Below are positions 30,597 through 40,349 of a stretch of DNA of 64,000 bases, one piece after another; positions within the stretch are counted from its first letter, which is position 1; every line of letters begins with the position of its first letter. Below the pieces are notes generated by a model that was given only the letters and a program-made list of their open reading frames with translations, was not told the origin of the DNA and searched no databases. The position numbers and the translations under genes were made by a program. The DNA is from Bicyclus anynana (lineage: Eukaryota; Arthropoda; Insecta; Lepidoptera; Nymphalidae): NCBI RefSeq assembly GCF_947172395.1, contig NC_069102.1, positions 8,028,442 through 8,092,441 of the forward strand, given 5' to 3'.

Positions 30597-31004
30597 ATGG
30601 CAGCCAAACAACCAGCCAGCCGAGTCATCGATTTACTCCACTTAAGACCTCTTACACACTGCTCTAAAATGACCGACAACGCTTCCCAGGCAATACAAAC
30701 AAAAAAATATTCGCCGGCGATGACGAGGTCTCTGATAACTGACGTCAGCCTTGGACCTTTTAACTCACGATCTCGAGGCGCCCGGATACACTCAAGCCAA
30801 AATATTCTTCTAGAGCGGGCCTTTAAGCCAAGGTCTCAGAGAAGTCGTCTGTTAGAGAGTCGTTCCGACCATCTATATTGCTTCTGCCTTCGGGCCCCAT
30901 CAGGTAATGCGTTTGCGCTCACCCATGCCCCCAGTGACGTCGATGAGGTCCCATTAAAGAGCCTACGGCACTTGCTTAAAATTAGGTTGATGACGATGAC
31001 ATAA
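30597..31004 (+). repeat. Dispersed repeat fragment, not a gene
   Basis: A 135-codon ORF is open here, but its 3' portion is a diverged inverse copy of 11885-12015, and no known domain is visible. I treat it as transposon-derived with low certainty. Confidence 0.35.
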
Positions 31005-31250
31005 TTAAGAAATAGCGCAACAAAACAAAAGCTAAAACATCGAATTGGATCTCTTACACGAGAGAAAAGGCCAGTGCCCTGTATTAGGCCATTAGAACTA
31101 GACTGATGTATATGACATCATCACGTAATAGCAACTAAACGAAACCTGAGTCATCGATTTAAAAAATGGCACAAAAATATAATTGACGAATTCAATAAAC
31201 CGCCGGATGAATGGATGATGCGACGGCAGTCAACAGCCGGAAATTAAACT

Positions 31251-31788
31251 GTGTTTACGCTAGTTGCCCACTAAGTTGAGAAAATTTATTTTGGCAATTT
31301 AGTTCGACTTTTTAGTGTTTGGTGTAAAGCAATTTAACACAACAAATGGTCATTTTTAACCCCAACGTAAAAGGATGTGTTATAGTTAACGCTAGTTTTA
31401 GTGTTTGGTGTAGAGCAATTAGACTCTACACCAACAGTCAACACCTTGTCATTTTTAACCCAGACATAAAAGGATGTCTATATAATGATTTATTTACTTT
31501 GCAATTGCACGTTGTAGAGTCAACATCTCCTGAGAATGCTCCGGTTTCGGGGTGAAACGTACGTAGAGAGTATTTTGTCGGACCTGGCTGACGTTGTGAC
31601 GCATGGGTTCGTCGACTTTTCGCGGATGATAGCAAAATAAATAAATCATTATATAATCATGATGAACTTCCGCAAAGTAACGCCTGCTTCTATCCAATAA
31701 AAGGATGTCGTTTAACAGTTTACGCTAGTTGCGCACTAATTTGAGAAAATTTATTTTGTTGATTTAGTTCGATAATGTTTGGTGTAAG
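31251..31788 (+). repeat. Degenerate tandem array interrupted by a MITE
   Basis: GTTTACGCTAGTTGC.CACTAA.TTGAGAAAA recurs at 31251 and 31718, and a shorter version AACGCTAGTTTTAGTGTTTG lies at 31389. TAAAAGGATGT ends three units (31368, 31468, 31699). A 177-bp MITE separates the last two units. Confidence 0.6.
31479..31655. mobile_element. MITE, 177 bp, 24-bp inverted ends
   Basis: TATATAATGATTTATTTACT and following TTGC are mirrored by GCAAAATAAATAAATCATTA/TATA with one mismatch. TA-type target duplication is likely but merges with the arm. Overlapping ORFs on the minus strand here are incidental. Confidence 0.75.
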
Positions 31789-32019
31789 GGTTCATTTACA
31801 AAGCAACAGCAGCAGTTGCCAACGGCAGCTGACAACTGCTACCGACGACTGCAGTCGACGGCAGGTAACGGCAACGGTTCTTCTGTTTAAAAAATTAAAT
31901 GCGCAATACCTGCACAGTTACCGTGGGAATGCGGGGATAAAATGTAGCCCATGCTACTCGCTGATAATGTAGCTTTCGGATCCTATCTCGCTACAAACAA
32001 ATGTACAAAAATTTATCTT

Positions 32020-32245
32020 GAATCTTCCTAAGTGCAAATCTCGAGAACAGCTGTACCGATTTCGCTAATTACTTTTTAGACTACTCCTTGTGAACTCCTT
32101 TTTGAAGTGCGAGGGTGGTTCTTACGGAGAATTACGGGCAGGGTAGGTTAAGGGTAAGGTAGGGGTAGGGTAGGGGTAAGGTAGAGGTAGGAAAGAAGTG
32201 CACAAAAGTCAAAGCGAAGCTTGACCTGGTCCGCTAGTATAGAAT
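32020..32245 (+). mobile_element. Helitron-like fragment with G-rich repeats
   Basis: CTCGAGAACAGCTGTACCGA is followed by a run of GGGTAGGGGTAAGGTAG-type repeats (32138-32190), then CGAAGCTTGACCTGGTCCGCTAG|T. The 3' CTAG end is kept; the 5' end is not clear. Confidence 0.5.
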
Positions 32246-32271
32246 ATAATTTAAACCAAACCATAATACAA

Positions 32272-32717
32272 TCTAATATATAAAATTCTCGTGTCGCGGT
32301 GTTCGAACTTGAACTCCTCCGAAACGGCTCGACCGATTTTTGTGATCCTTAGCGTGATTGTCGGCCAGGGTGGAGAATCGGCCAACATCTATTTTTCATC
32401 CCCCTAAATGATAAGGGTAGTCCACCCCTAATTTTTTTTTATTTTTTAGGCAAAATTTTTTGTTTTTATTTTTTTATGACACAGCATACAAAAATACATA
32501 CACATAACATACATACACATAACATAAATACATACTCTAAATTTTCACCCCTCTACGATCAACCCTTATATTTTATTTGTTAATTAAAAACTATAATTTT
32601 TTTTGGTAAATTTTTTTTTTATTTTTTGATGATGGTAGGGGTAGGGTAGGGGTAGGGTAGCGGTAGTTGAAAGTTTACATCGAGTTTCACGCGGACGAAG
32701 TCGCGGGCATCCGCTAG
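32272..32717 (+). mobile_element. Helitron-like element (HLE4), complete ends
   Basis: A 446-bp element: A|TCTAATATATAAAATTCTCG to GCGGGCATCCGCTAG|T. These are the TC and CTAG ends with A/T flanks. It contains T-rich tracts and a GGTAGGGGTAGGGTAG run (32633-32668) before the shared CACGCGGACGAAGTCGCGGG block. It is non-coding and probably non-autonomous. Confidence 0.78.
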
Positions 32718-33520
32718 TATACTTATATAATTCATATGGAAATTCATCTGATTGGTTAGATTTAAGACGCAGAATCAAACTTCAACGTGACATGGATCGC
32801 ACATATTGTGGCATTGACTGTACAAAAAAACCTTTGCAGATTTTTCGAGTAATTTTAAAGTATTCTCCGTACAACAAAAAAGGCTTGTTGATGAAAACGT
32901 CTAAAAAAAGCTTTCGAAGCTGATTGATGAAAGACGTAATAAGCAAAAAGCAAAAAAGAAAACACTCATAAATAGCTACTTTATAAGTCCGTTCGCAAAA
33001 ACCTTTTTCATCTAAGAAGCTTTTAAATTGAATGCTCCCCGGGGCACTTAAAATACCTCTTTAAAAAATTATACTATGCAATATTTATTAGGGCTTGTAC
33101 ACAAATGCGATATCGTTTTGTGTTCTAAATTCAAATATATGTGTTGCGACTATTTAGTCGCATCTTTCGTTCGGTTATTGACTCCTCCGATTAATGATTG
33201 TCAACATCAGGTACAAGCGGTGAAGAGCCCATACAGACCGATTCCCATCGTGTTACCTTTTAAAAATCCATACACATACGTTTTGTAATGAATTTAAGAA
33301 ACCCGAGCGGTTATGAAGCGGTTTGAATTTCCTTTTTTTTCTCGGTCTTACCTACCTAAATAATTTTATAAGTATAGATAGTAATTTTAGTTTTTTTTTT
33401 GGTTTGTAAGTGCGTGCACTTATTAAATTATCTGTGATATGATAGTGGACCTTACAGTTCGTATTCGTAATGAGTCTTCAGGATACACATTAGGCAGTAC
33501 ATTTGTATTTATGAAGTGCA
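32718..33520. other. Intergenic; includes old repeat pair of 4630-4790
   Basis: Mostly unrecognised AT-rich DNA. 33225-33360 is the partner of the repeat near 4630-4790. No gene is seen; a 70-codon ORF at 33076-33288 is unsupported. Confidence 0.4.
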
Positions 33521-33522
33521 TT

Positions 33523-33820
33523 GTCAACCCATATTCGGCTCACTGCTGAGCTCGAGTCTCCTCTCAGAGTGAGAGGTTTAGTCCTTACTCCACCACGCTG
33601 GCCCAATGCGTATTTGCAGACTTCACACACGTAGAGAATTAAGAAAATTCTCAGGTATGCAGGTTTCCTCACGATGTCTTTCCTTCACCGTTTGAGACAC
33701 GTGATATTTTATTTCTTAAAATGCACAAAACTGAAAAGTTGGAGGTTCCCCGGACCGGATTCGAACCTACGCCCTCTGGAATCGGAAGCAGAGGTCATAT
33801 CCACTGGGCTATCACGGCTC
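33523..33820 (-). repeat. SINE family A, near full length
   Basis: In complement from TCAACCCATATTCGGCTCAC to TATCCACTGGGCTATCACGG. The B-box complement GGATTCGAACC is exact. Small deletions affect the GAGAGGTTTAGTCCTTACTC region. Confidence 0.9.
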
Positions 33821-33845
33821 TTATTTGGTATGGTATAAACTATTT

Positions 33846-33895
33846 TTAACCGACTTCGGAGGAGGTTCTCAATTGGCCGGTATGTATTTTTATTT
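33846..33895 (+). repeat. Short dispersed repeat (ACCGACTTC motif)
   Basis: TTTTTAACCGACTTCGGAGGAGGTTCTCAA with CCGGTATGTAT following. The same motif, with AAAAAAAGGAGGAGG, is at 37617-37680, 40795-40860 and, diverged, 59090-59140. It is a common insect repeat motif of unknown class. Confidence 0.5.
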
Positions 33896-34159
33896 AGAAC
33901 ACAGACTTGACTGGATACGACCGTGTGTGGCCAGCGTTATGCGACTCGTATGAATTCGTTAACTGAGTCCACATCCAATGAGGTTTGTTCACGTAGGCCT
34001 GTTGTCGAAGTTACCTATTGTCAAATTGTTCCCACACTTTTGAATAGGTTACCTATTCGTTTCGTTTCTCACTTACCGTTAGCCGTTGACCTAAGGTTAC
34101 GCCGTGAATACAGATCTGCTGCTTTTAAAAATATAAATAACTACAAGTGCGTTTTAATG

Positions 34160-34292
34160 CACGCCATTGACGATCACCCACGACTATAACTGATCGTGTA
34201 TTGGTCGCTGCGTGCATGACGGGACTTATGAAATGTCTTCGTTGCCGTTTGCGCTGCAGAAACGTGAGAATAATTGACCGTCAATGGCTGAC
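34160..34292. mobile_element. MITE family M6, second copy
   Basis: CGCCATTGACGATCA is mirrored by TTGACCGTCAATGGCTGAC. The interior AACTGATCGTGTATTGGTCG is the complement of the core at 19520. It is shorter and more decayed than the 19431 copy. Confidence 0.55.
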
Positions 34293-34645
34293 TGTAAATA
34301 GCAGTGTAGGTATTTGGACTATGATTTATCTATCAGCAGATGCCCTAACATGCGACTAAATCACGTACCCGTGGAGACAAATAGACAAAAGTAATTTAAC
34401 TTTTGGACCAGCAAGGCATATCCCTACCTAATACGCATTAATTTGTCAGTAGCTGCAATTTACATTTTTACGTTTCTTCACCAAAAACCTCTTATTTCCC
34501 CAATTAAAGTAGAAATTTCCAAAAATCCTTTAATGTTGAGCATCTATCAAGCAGGTTTATTGTCTTGAATATCTCATGAGTGTCATCAGTCACTCCATTC
34601 AATGGATTTACGCTTAATTATGTAACTACAGATAAACACAGAGTA

Positions 34646-34950
34646 TCATTATCAACCCACTTTTGTCTTACTGCTGAGTGCGAGCCTCCCCTCAGAATGA
34701 GAGGGGTTAGGCCAAGTAGTTCACCACGCTGGCCCAAAGCGGATTGGCAGACTTCACACACTTCAGAATTAAGAAAAATCTCAGGTAGTCAGCTGGTTTC
34801 CTCACAATGTTTTTCCTTCATCGTTTGTGTTACGCGATATTATAATTTCTTAAAATGAAAAGTTGGAGGTGCATGCTCCGAAACCGGATTCGAACCTAAA
34901 AACTACGGAATCGGAGGCAGAGGTCATATCCACTGGGCTATCACGGCTCC
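34646..34950 (-). repeat. SINE family A, full length but diverged
   Basis: From TATCAACCCACTTTTGTCTT to CACTGGGCTATCACGGCTC, with many changes including loss of the CTG segment before GAAAAGTTGGAGG. The B-box complement GGATTCGAACC is still exact. Confidence 0.87.
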
Positions 34951-35403
34951 AAGCACAGGGTATATGGACGTGTATTTAATAGATAAAGCTTTCAATACAC
35001 CAAGATTAAATCTCTTGGTATTCGGTCAAGGCAAACATCCCAACATCCCAACTCCAAGGTCTGTAATGCCAAGGATTATAATAAATCATGACAATGCTCT
35101 TGTTAGCGTTATTTATAACAAGGATAGTCGTTTTTCCTTGTTGTTTTAAAGCTATCAAACTTAATTTTGTCAAATATAAGTACCTACTTTAGATGTTATT
35201 TCAAGTAGGTATGTTTTCCGAATGTCAGAGAGTTAGGTAGTTCTCCGTATACTCTAACTTTTTGAAGTGATAACTTCTGAGAGGGTAAACGTAAACCGCT
35301 TCGTAACGTAACTTGTTACGGCGTCACTCTGTCTGGCTTCCCTTTCTCTCACGCATACTTACGGCAGCAGGTTTAAGTTATCACTTCACACATTTTTATA
35401 AAT

Positions 35404-35713
35404 CATCATCATTATCCACCTATATTCAGCTGGAGCTCGAGTTTCCTCTCAGAATGAGAGGGGTTAGGCTAATAGTCCACCACATTTGCGCAATGCGGAT
35501 TGGCAGACTTCACACACGCAGAGAATTAAGAAAATTCTCTGGTATGCAGGATTCTTCACGTTGTATTTCCTTCACCATTTGATACACGTGATATTTAATT
35601 TCATAAAATGCACATAGCTGAAAAGTTGAAAGTGCATGCCCCAGACCGGATTCGAACCTACACCCATTGTACAATGGGAGGCAGAAGTCATAATACACAG
35701 GGCTATCACGGCA
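35404..35713 (-). repeat. SINE family A, full length
   Basis: From ATCATCATTATCCACCTATA to GGGCTATCACGGC. The segment complementary to the anticodon-side stem is altered: CACCCATTGTACAATGGGAG has become a short perfect hairpin. Confidence 0.88.
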
Positions 35714-35789
35714 ATGAAAATCCACCACCTCTTAAATCTCTAGACTGGTAAAAAACAAATCTTGTTTAAAAAAGCCTCAATTTATATAG

Positions 35790-35835
35790 CCAAAGATGAT
35801 GATGATGATGATGATGGTGATGATGGTGATGATGA
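35790..35835. repeat. GAT/GGT microsatellite
   Basis: An uninterrupted (GATGAT)n tract followed by GGTGATGATGGTGATGATGA. It is a simple repeat close to the SINE and may derive from a SINE's ATGATG tail. Confidence 0.8.
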
Positions 35836-36539
35836 GATTTTCATTATATTTTTAAACAACACAGTATTATTATCAAGGGCTTACACTACAAAACTCAATA
35901 GGTATAACATTAGGTGTACCCAGCTCAGCTGAACCTTTTTGAGGGTAGGTTGTCTAATAAATTATTTCAACTCACAAACACAGGTACAGGTGTCTACATG
36001 TATTTTTAATTTTCTATTTGAACCAATTTCGCTTGAAGCGGTGTACTTGCAATGTGTATTTTGCCTTTATCCCGCAGAATATAGAGTAGGTTTACATATT
36101 CAGTACCATATACGTACTATATCTTTTACCACTAGAAAGCCACATTATTTGTGAGTGTCATAGCCTATATTTTATTCCCGTATTCTCACGGGAACGAGAA
36201 CTACGGTGTGCAAGTTTGGGAGTGCTATAAACGAATTTTATTAGAAAAAATTTGCACGAGTGAATTTCTTAAAGTACGAAACTCTACCTAGAACTCTACA
36301 AAGAAGTTTTTTTTTGGTTGGAAAAAAAATGCTTCCCCAAACATGTCTGTCTGTTCAAAATCGCTGTCCTGAATCCGGAGTTCAAACAAATCGTGTCTAG
36401 AAGTTCTAAAATAAACGAAAACCGGAAACCGAAAACAATAAAACTTTTGTAACAAACTATCGGACGCCCACGATTCTGTTGACGTGAATAAAAGTATTTT
36501 GAATTTACATTGAATAGGCTCTAAAGAATGAGTATATAA

Positions 36540-36828
36540 GAGGAAGTCTGAAGGTGGCGCCAGTGACAGAAAAATTGAGGAGTAGAAGGTTAGCTCGGTA
36601 TGGACATGTAATGCGTCGGGAGGAAAGTCATATTACTAGAAAAACGTTGAATGTGCAAGTGGAAGGACATAAGAAGAGAGGAAGGCCAAAGAAGAGATGG
36701 TTGGATTGTGTGAAAGAGGACATGTGTGTAAAAGGAGTGGATGATGAGTTGACGAGTAATAGAGACGAGTGGAAAAGATTGACATATTTTTCCGGCCCCA
36801 CTTAAATGGGATAAGGGTAAGGAGATGA
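36540..36828 (+). pseudogene. LINE pol C-terminal fragment (RTE-like)
   Basis: An 83-codon ORF (36554-36805) contains RRLARYGHVMRREESH and GRPKKRWLDCVKEDM, then EWKRLTYFSGPT, a composition typical of the extreme C-terminus of RTE-related LINE polyproteins. The RT and endonuclease are absent, so this is a dead 5'-truncated copy. It is followed by GGGATAAGGGTAAGGAGATG, a likely 3' UTR and tail. Confidence 0.75.
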
Positions 36829-36966
36829 TGATTGAATAGGCTCTGAAACTACTGAACCGATTTGAAAAATTCTTTCACTGTTGGGAAGCTACACTATCCC
36901 CGAGTGCTATAATAGGCTATATTTTATGCCCGTATTCCTACGGGAACGGAAACTGTGTCTGCTAGT
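36826..36966 (+). mobile_element. Helitron-like fragment (HLE1)
   Basis: CTGAACCGATTTGAAAAATT, CTTTCACTGTTGGGAAGCTA, CGTATTCCTACGGGAACGGA, then TGTCTGCTAG|T. The 5' end is missing where it abuts the LINE fragment. Confidence 0.55.
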
Positions 36967-37304
36967 TGGATATGGATGTTAAATTTCTTTGCATCAGTCA
37001 GAAGAAATTATTTAATGGCATTACTACAAAATACGTTCATTTTCCTGACACAAATAACTTCAGCGGTAATTTCGTTTGGTTTACAGTTAAATACTTAACT
37101 GCAATACAATAACTGTTTGCGGTAGGCTTTTCCGAGAAAAACAGTATTTCTTGGTTTACCTACACATTAAATTGGTAATATTATTGACAATCAACTATCT
37201 GCCTCAAAATAAATATTATTATGATAGGTACAAATAATTGCTTAAGTAATAGGTAGGTATTATGATTTGTTTATAATTAACGTAATTCATATTTATATAA
37301 GTAA

Positions 37305-37500
37305 CTAGCTGACGCCGCGCGGTTTCACCCGCGTGGTTCTCGTTACCGTAGGAATACCGGGATAATATATTGCCTATAGACTTCCTCAATAAATGGGCTA
37401 TCTAACACGAAAAGATTTTTTTAAATCGGACCAGTATATCCAGAGATTAGCGCGTTCAATCAAACAAACAAACTCTTCAGCTTTATAATATTAGTATAGA
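37305..37500 (-). mobile_element. Helitron-like short element (HLE1), complete ends
   Basis: On the minus strand it starts A|TCTATACTAATATTATAAAG and ends GCGGCGTCAGCTAG|T. This is the best-preserved 196-bp copy in the window, with AAACAAACAAACTCTTCAGC and CGCGTGGTTCTCGTTACCGT in complement. Confidence 0.78.
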
Positions 37501-37544
37501 TTCTCTCGTTTATTTATTAGTTCTTTTTTTTATTTTTAACAATG

Positions 37545-37596
37545 TTTTTTAATAATTTTCAATAGTATTTTGTAACCATTGAAAATTATTAAAAAA
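37545..37596. repeat. 19-bp-arm palindrome
   Basis: TTTTTTAATAATTTTCAAT and its exact complement ATTGAAAATTATTAAAAAA, with a 14-base spacer. A/T-rich, so weaker evidence than the other palindromes. Confidence 0.6.
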
Positions 37597-37679
37597 AAAT
37601 CAACCCTCCCGGGTATTTTTAACCGACTTCAAAAAAAGGAGGAGGTTTCTCAATTCGACCGTATATATATTTTTTTTTT

Positions 37680-39453
37680 TGGGTATTAAGTACGTGGTCA
37701 GGGCTCCTAATGAAGAACCTCACAATACGCGCGACCTAACACTGATAATTAAATACTATTTAACAAAGTTAGTTACAACTATACCATTACTACTAAATAT
37801 ACGTCATATAAATCTAAATAACGACACTGTTTATCACATACTTGGCGGGATAAAGGCAAGTGATTCGTGCGGAGTCGTCTTTAGACCTTTAGTTGGAAGC
37901 GTGTGCAATGTTGGTCTTAGGCTGAGGCTACACTACTACGCTTGGAGTCATCGCCCTATGTTAGTGATATTTTAAAGTGATAAAATAAAAAATTAAAAAA
38001 AAAATCTATTTAAGTATACAGTTGAGACGATTTTAGATGTAGGACGTAGCTGTATCTGAAAATATATTTTTTTCCTGGATTTTTTGGTTATTTTGACTTT
38101 AGTGGTCGTGTTTCTAAAATGTGTTAACTTTATAGCAATCCCATACATAGTTTTGATGTTACCAAAGATGTAACTTACTAAAACTGTAACATATAACTCG
38201 AATCTGTAGTCCTGATGTAATCATTTAAATTTAACATTTTACATTACCTTGGAATATTTTAGTTTTATCGATATTATTACGACATATACATTCTTACTTT
38301 AACTTTTTCGATAGTTTTAAAAACTACTACAACGCCAAAGGTATAAGCTTTTAAAACGAAAATGTACAATTAATGTGGTGTACTGAGAATTTAAAACCAA
38401 GTAAAAAAATGAATAAAAGGAATCTAATCAGTGTGAGCGAGTAGCATAGCCTCAACACTAGTGTAAAAAATTTGGTGTATTTTTACCTGTGTCCGTATAA
38501 ATGTGGGCGTTAAATATGTTCCATTAATTTTATAGAAGTCGCTCTGCAAAAGAAAAAATCCAGATTGAGTGTTTCATTTGTTTTTGAATCTTTCTAAGAC
38601 GACACGACACGAAAACATGCATGTTATGTATATTAATTTGATTTTTATTTTTTGAGGTGTAGCAAAACCAAACGAAATATGTAGAATAAAACTTAATTTA
38701 GTTTTACATCTTAATTAAGGAAGTTTAATTCCGAAGAAATATATTGTAACCCTTTTTTTAGCTGATGAACAAAACCTACAACTTTATAGTCAAGTCAAAG
38801 AATTAATTCATTGTACCTCATTGTAAATGTAAAGTGAAGGATACACCAATGGGTCTCACACCTTAAACACATACGACTTTTTTTCCACCAATGGGATAAT
38901 AACCTTAAAGATTGATTTGGATAAAAATTAAGTATACAGTTCAAGAAATATTTTTAGATATAGGTATCTGAAAATGTCTTTCTTTCCTGCATCATTTGGC
39001 TATTTTGACTTTAGTGGTCATGTTTCTAAATGTTTTAACTTAATGCCATCATAACATATTCAGGTTACATGCTAATTTCACGGAGATCCCCTACTTCTAC
39101 TTTTACTAATCATCGATTAGTAAACCTACCGTTTAAATATTAGTTTCTACCATTTATATATTATTAGTAAACCTATCCTGCCTAATTCCTGCTGCACCGT
39201 TAATAAAGGTGACAGCTTGTACAAACATAACGTGAAAAAATAACGCATTGGTGTATTCTTTCCTTCAATGAAACATAAAAACAATAAGCAAACCTCAGTC
39301 CTCACCTGCACAAGTCACGATCCATACATCAAATGAAGAATTAAAAAAAAATACTTCGTTTACCGGTCACAACCCTGTACTGTGCAAATTAGGGCAAAGC
39401 TACGTTGTTTGTTTATAAGTTAGCTCTTAATTTGTATACCTTTAGGTACTTAC
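37680..39453. other. Putative intron/intergenic DNA with a diverged direct repeat
   Basis: If the exon at 39454-39606 is real, this is intron sequence of the same gene on the minus strand. 38013-38150 (AAGTATACAGTTGAGACGAT, ATTTTGACTTTAGTGGTCGT) recurs at 38930-39060 (AAGTATACAGTTCAAGAAAT, ATTTTGACTTTAGTGGTCAT), same orientation, about 920 bp apart. GGATACACCAATGG at 38839 has an inverse at about 39245. I find no further exon. Confidence 0.45.
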
Positions 39454-39606
39454 CTCTTGATAGAAGACCCGTTTGGAGTTGTAAGTGAGGTTGTACTGCT
39501 GATCGGCAACCATCAGCAAGATTGTGAACGGCAGCAGGAATGTTGCCGCGGCGAGGAAAGCCACGCACCTCCCTAGTCGCATCACACTCACGTTTCGTCG
39601 CGCCAT
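39454..39606 (-). CDS. First coding exon of a host gene, single-pass membrane N-terminus
   Basis: This is the only convincing host coding segment. From an ATG at 39606 (context AAAAAAATGG, favourable in insects) it runs 51 codons in phase 0 to CAAGAG followed by GTAAGT, a consensus splice donor, at 39453. The peptide has a basic start (MARRNVSVMRLGR), a hydrophobic stretch CVAFLAAATFLLPFTILLMV at residues 14-33, and DQQYNLTYNSKRVFYQE after it, with a possible N-glycosylation site NLT. This layout fits a signal peptide or type II signal anchor, as in Golgi transferases and sulfotransferases; I cannot name the gene. Its GC content and codon use stand apart from the flanking AT-rich DNA. The remainder must lie at lower coordinates. 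Confidence 0.65.
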
Positions 39607-40265
39607 TTTTTTTTTGTACTATTTTTATATTATCACCATATCACTGTGTGCACTATGCCTTACCGCGGATCGCATCGCAGTGTTAGTTTTTTATTCATGT
39701 TTTTATATTATTTATTACCTGCGATATTATTAACCTTGATTAATTCAAATATCGTATTATAATTACAGTCGAAATACGGCTATATTTTCAAAAGGATAAA
39801 ATGTTTAGGGTTGTCACGTTTAAAGTTAATTTATTAATAGTGATGTATTTAATGCATTTGTTGATGCATTAATAATAATAATTCTCATTAAACTTCTTCC
39901 ATGCGGACTAACTCGATAGTTTCCTAATATGTTAAAATATTTACTTCAACAACATTCTAAATAATTACAAATTTAGCAGGCAGGTAAGCTAGTATTACCT
40001 ACAAATAAATGAATACATGAGAACGATCATTCGGATAACTCAGTACCAACCTACTTATTTAAATTAACGACGTTACCTACCTTGTGCACCTTTGCTAACT
40101 TATCACCTTACGCTAGTGATTTAACCTATATTGCACAGGTCATCAGTATTTAAATAAAATGTATCCTGGCATCCCGTTTAGAAACAACTAAGTATCCTCA
40201 ATAGTACGAAACGATTCAAGAAAAAAAGAACTGCACATTCAAAAATTAAACCCTTCATGAATATT
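39607..40265 (-). promoter_or_regulatory. Putative 5' UTR and promoter side of the host exon
   Basis: The 9-base A-run directly before the ATG (minus strand), followed upstream by TAATATAAAAATAG and a GC-richer block (CGATGCGATCCGCGGTAAGG at 39657-39676), could contain the start site. No TATA box at a sensible distance can be assigned. The rest is AT-rich and unrecognised. Confidence 0.3.
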
Positions 40266-40267
40266 AC

Positions 40268-40349
40268 TTTTTTTTTTATTCTTACAAGTTAGCCCTTGAC
40301 TACAATCTCACTGATGGTAAGTGATGATGTAATCTAAGATGGAAGCGGA
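40268..40349 (-). repeat. SINE family B, 3' end only
   Basis: A T-run, then ACAAGTTAGCCCTTGACTAC and GTGATGATGTAATCTAAGAT; only about 80 bp remain. Confidence 0.75.

Noticed and set aside
30597..31004. 135-codon ORF as a host gene
   Set aside because: Its 3' part is repeated in inverse at 11885-12015, so it is more likely transposon-derived; nothing else supports a gene.
32138..32190. Telomere-like GGGTAGGGGTAAGG repeats (also 8005-8040, 32633-32668)
   Set aside because: Insect telomeres are TTAGG; these runs are inside Helitron-like elements and are short and irregular.
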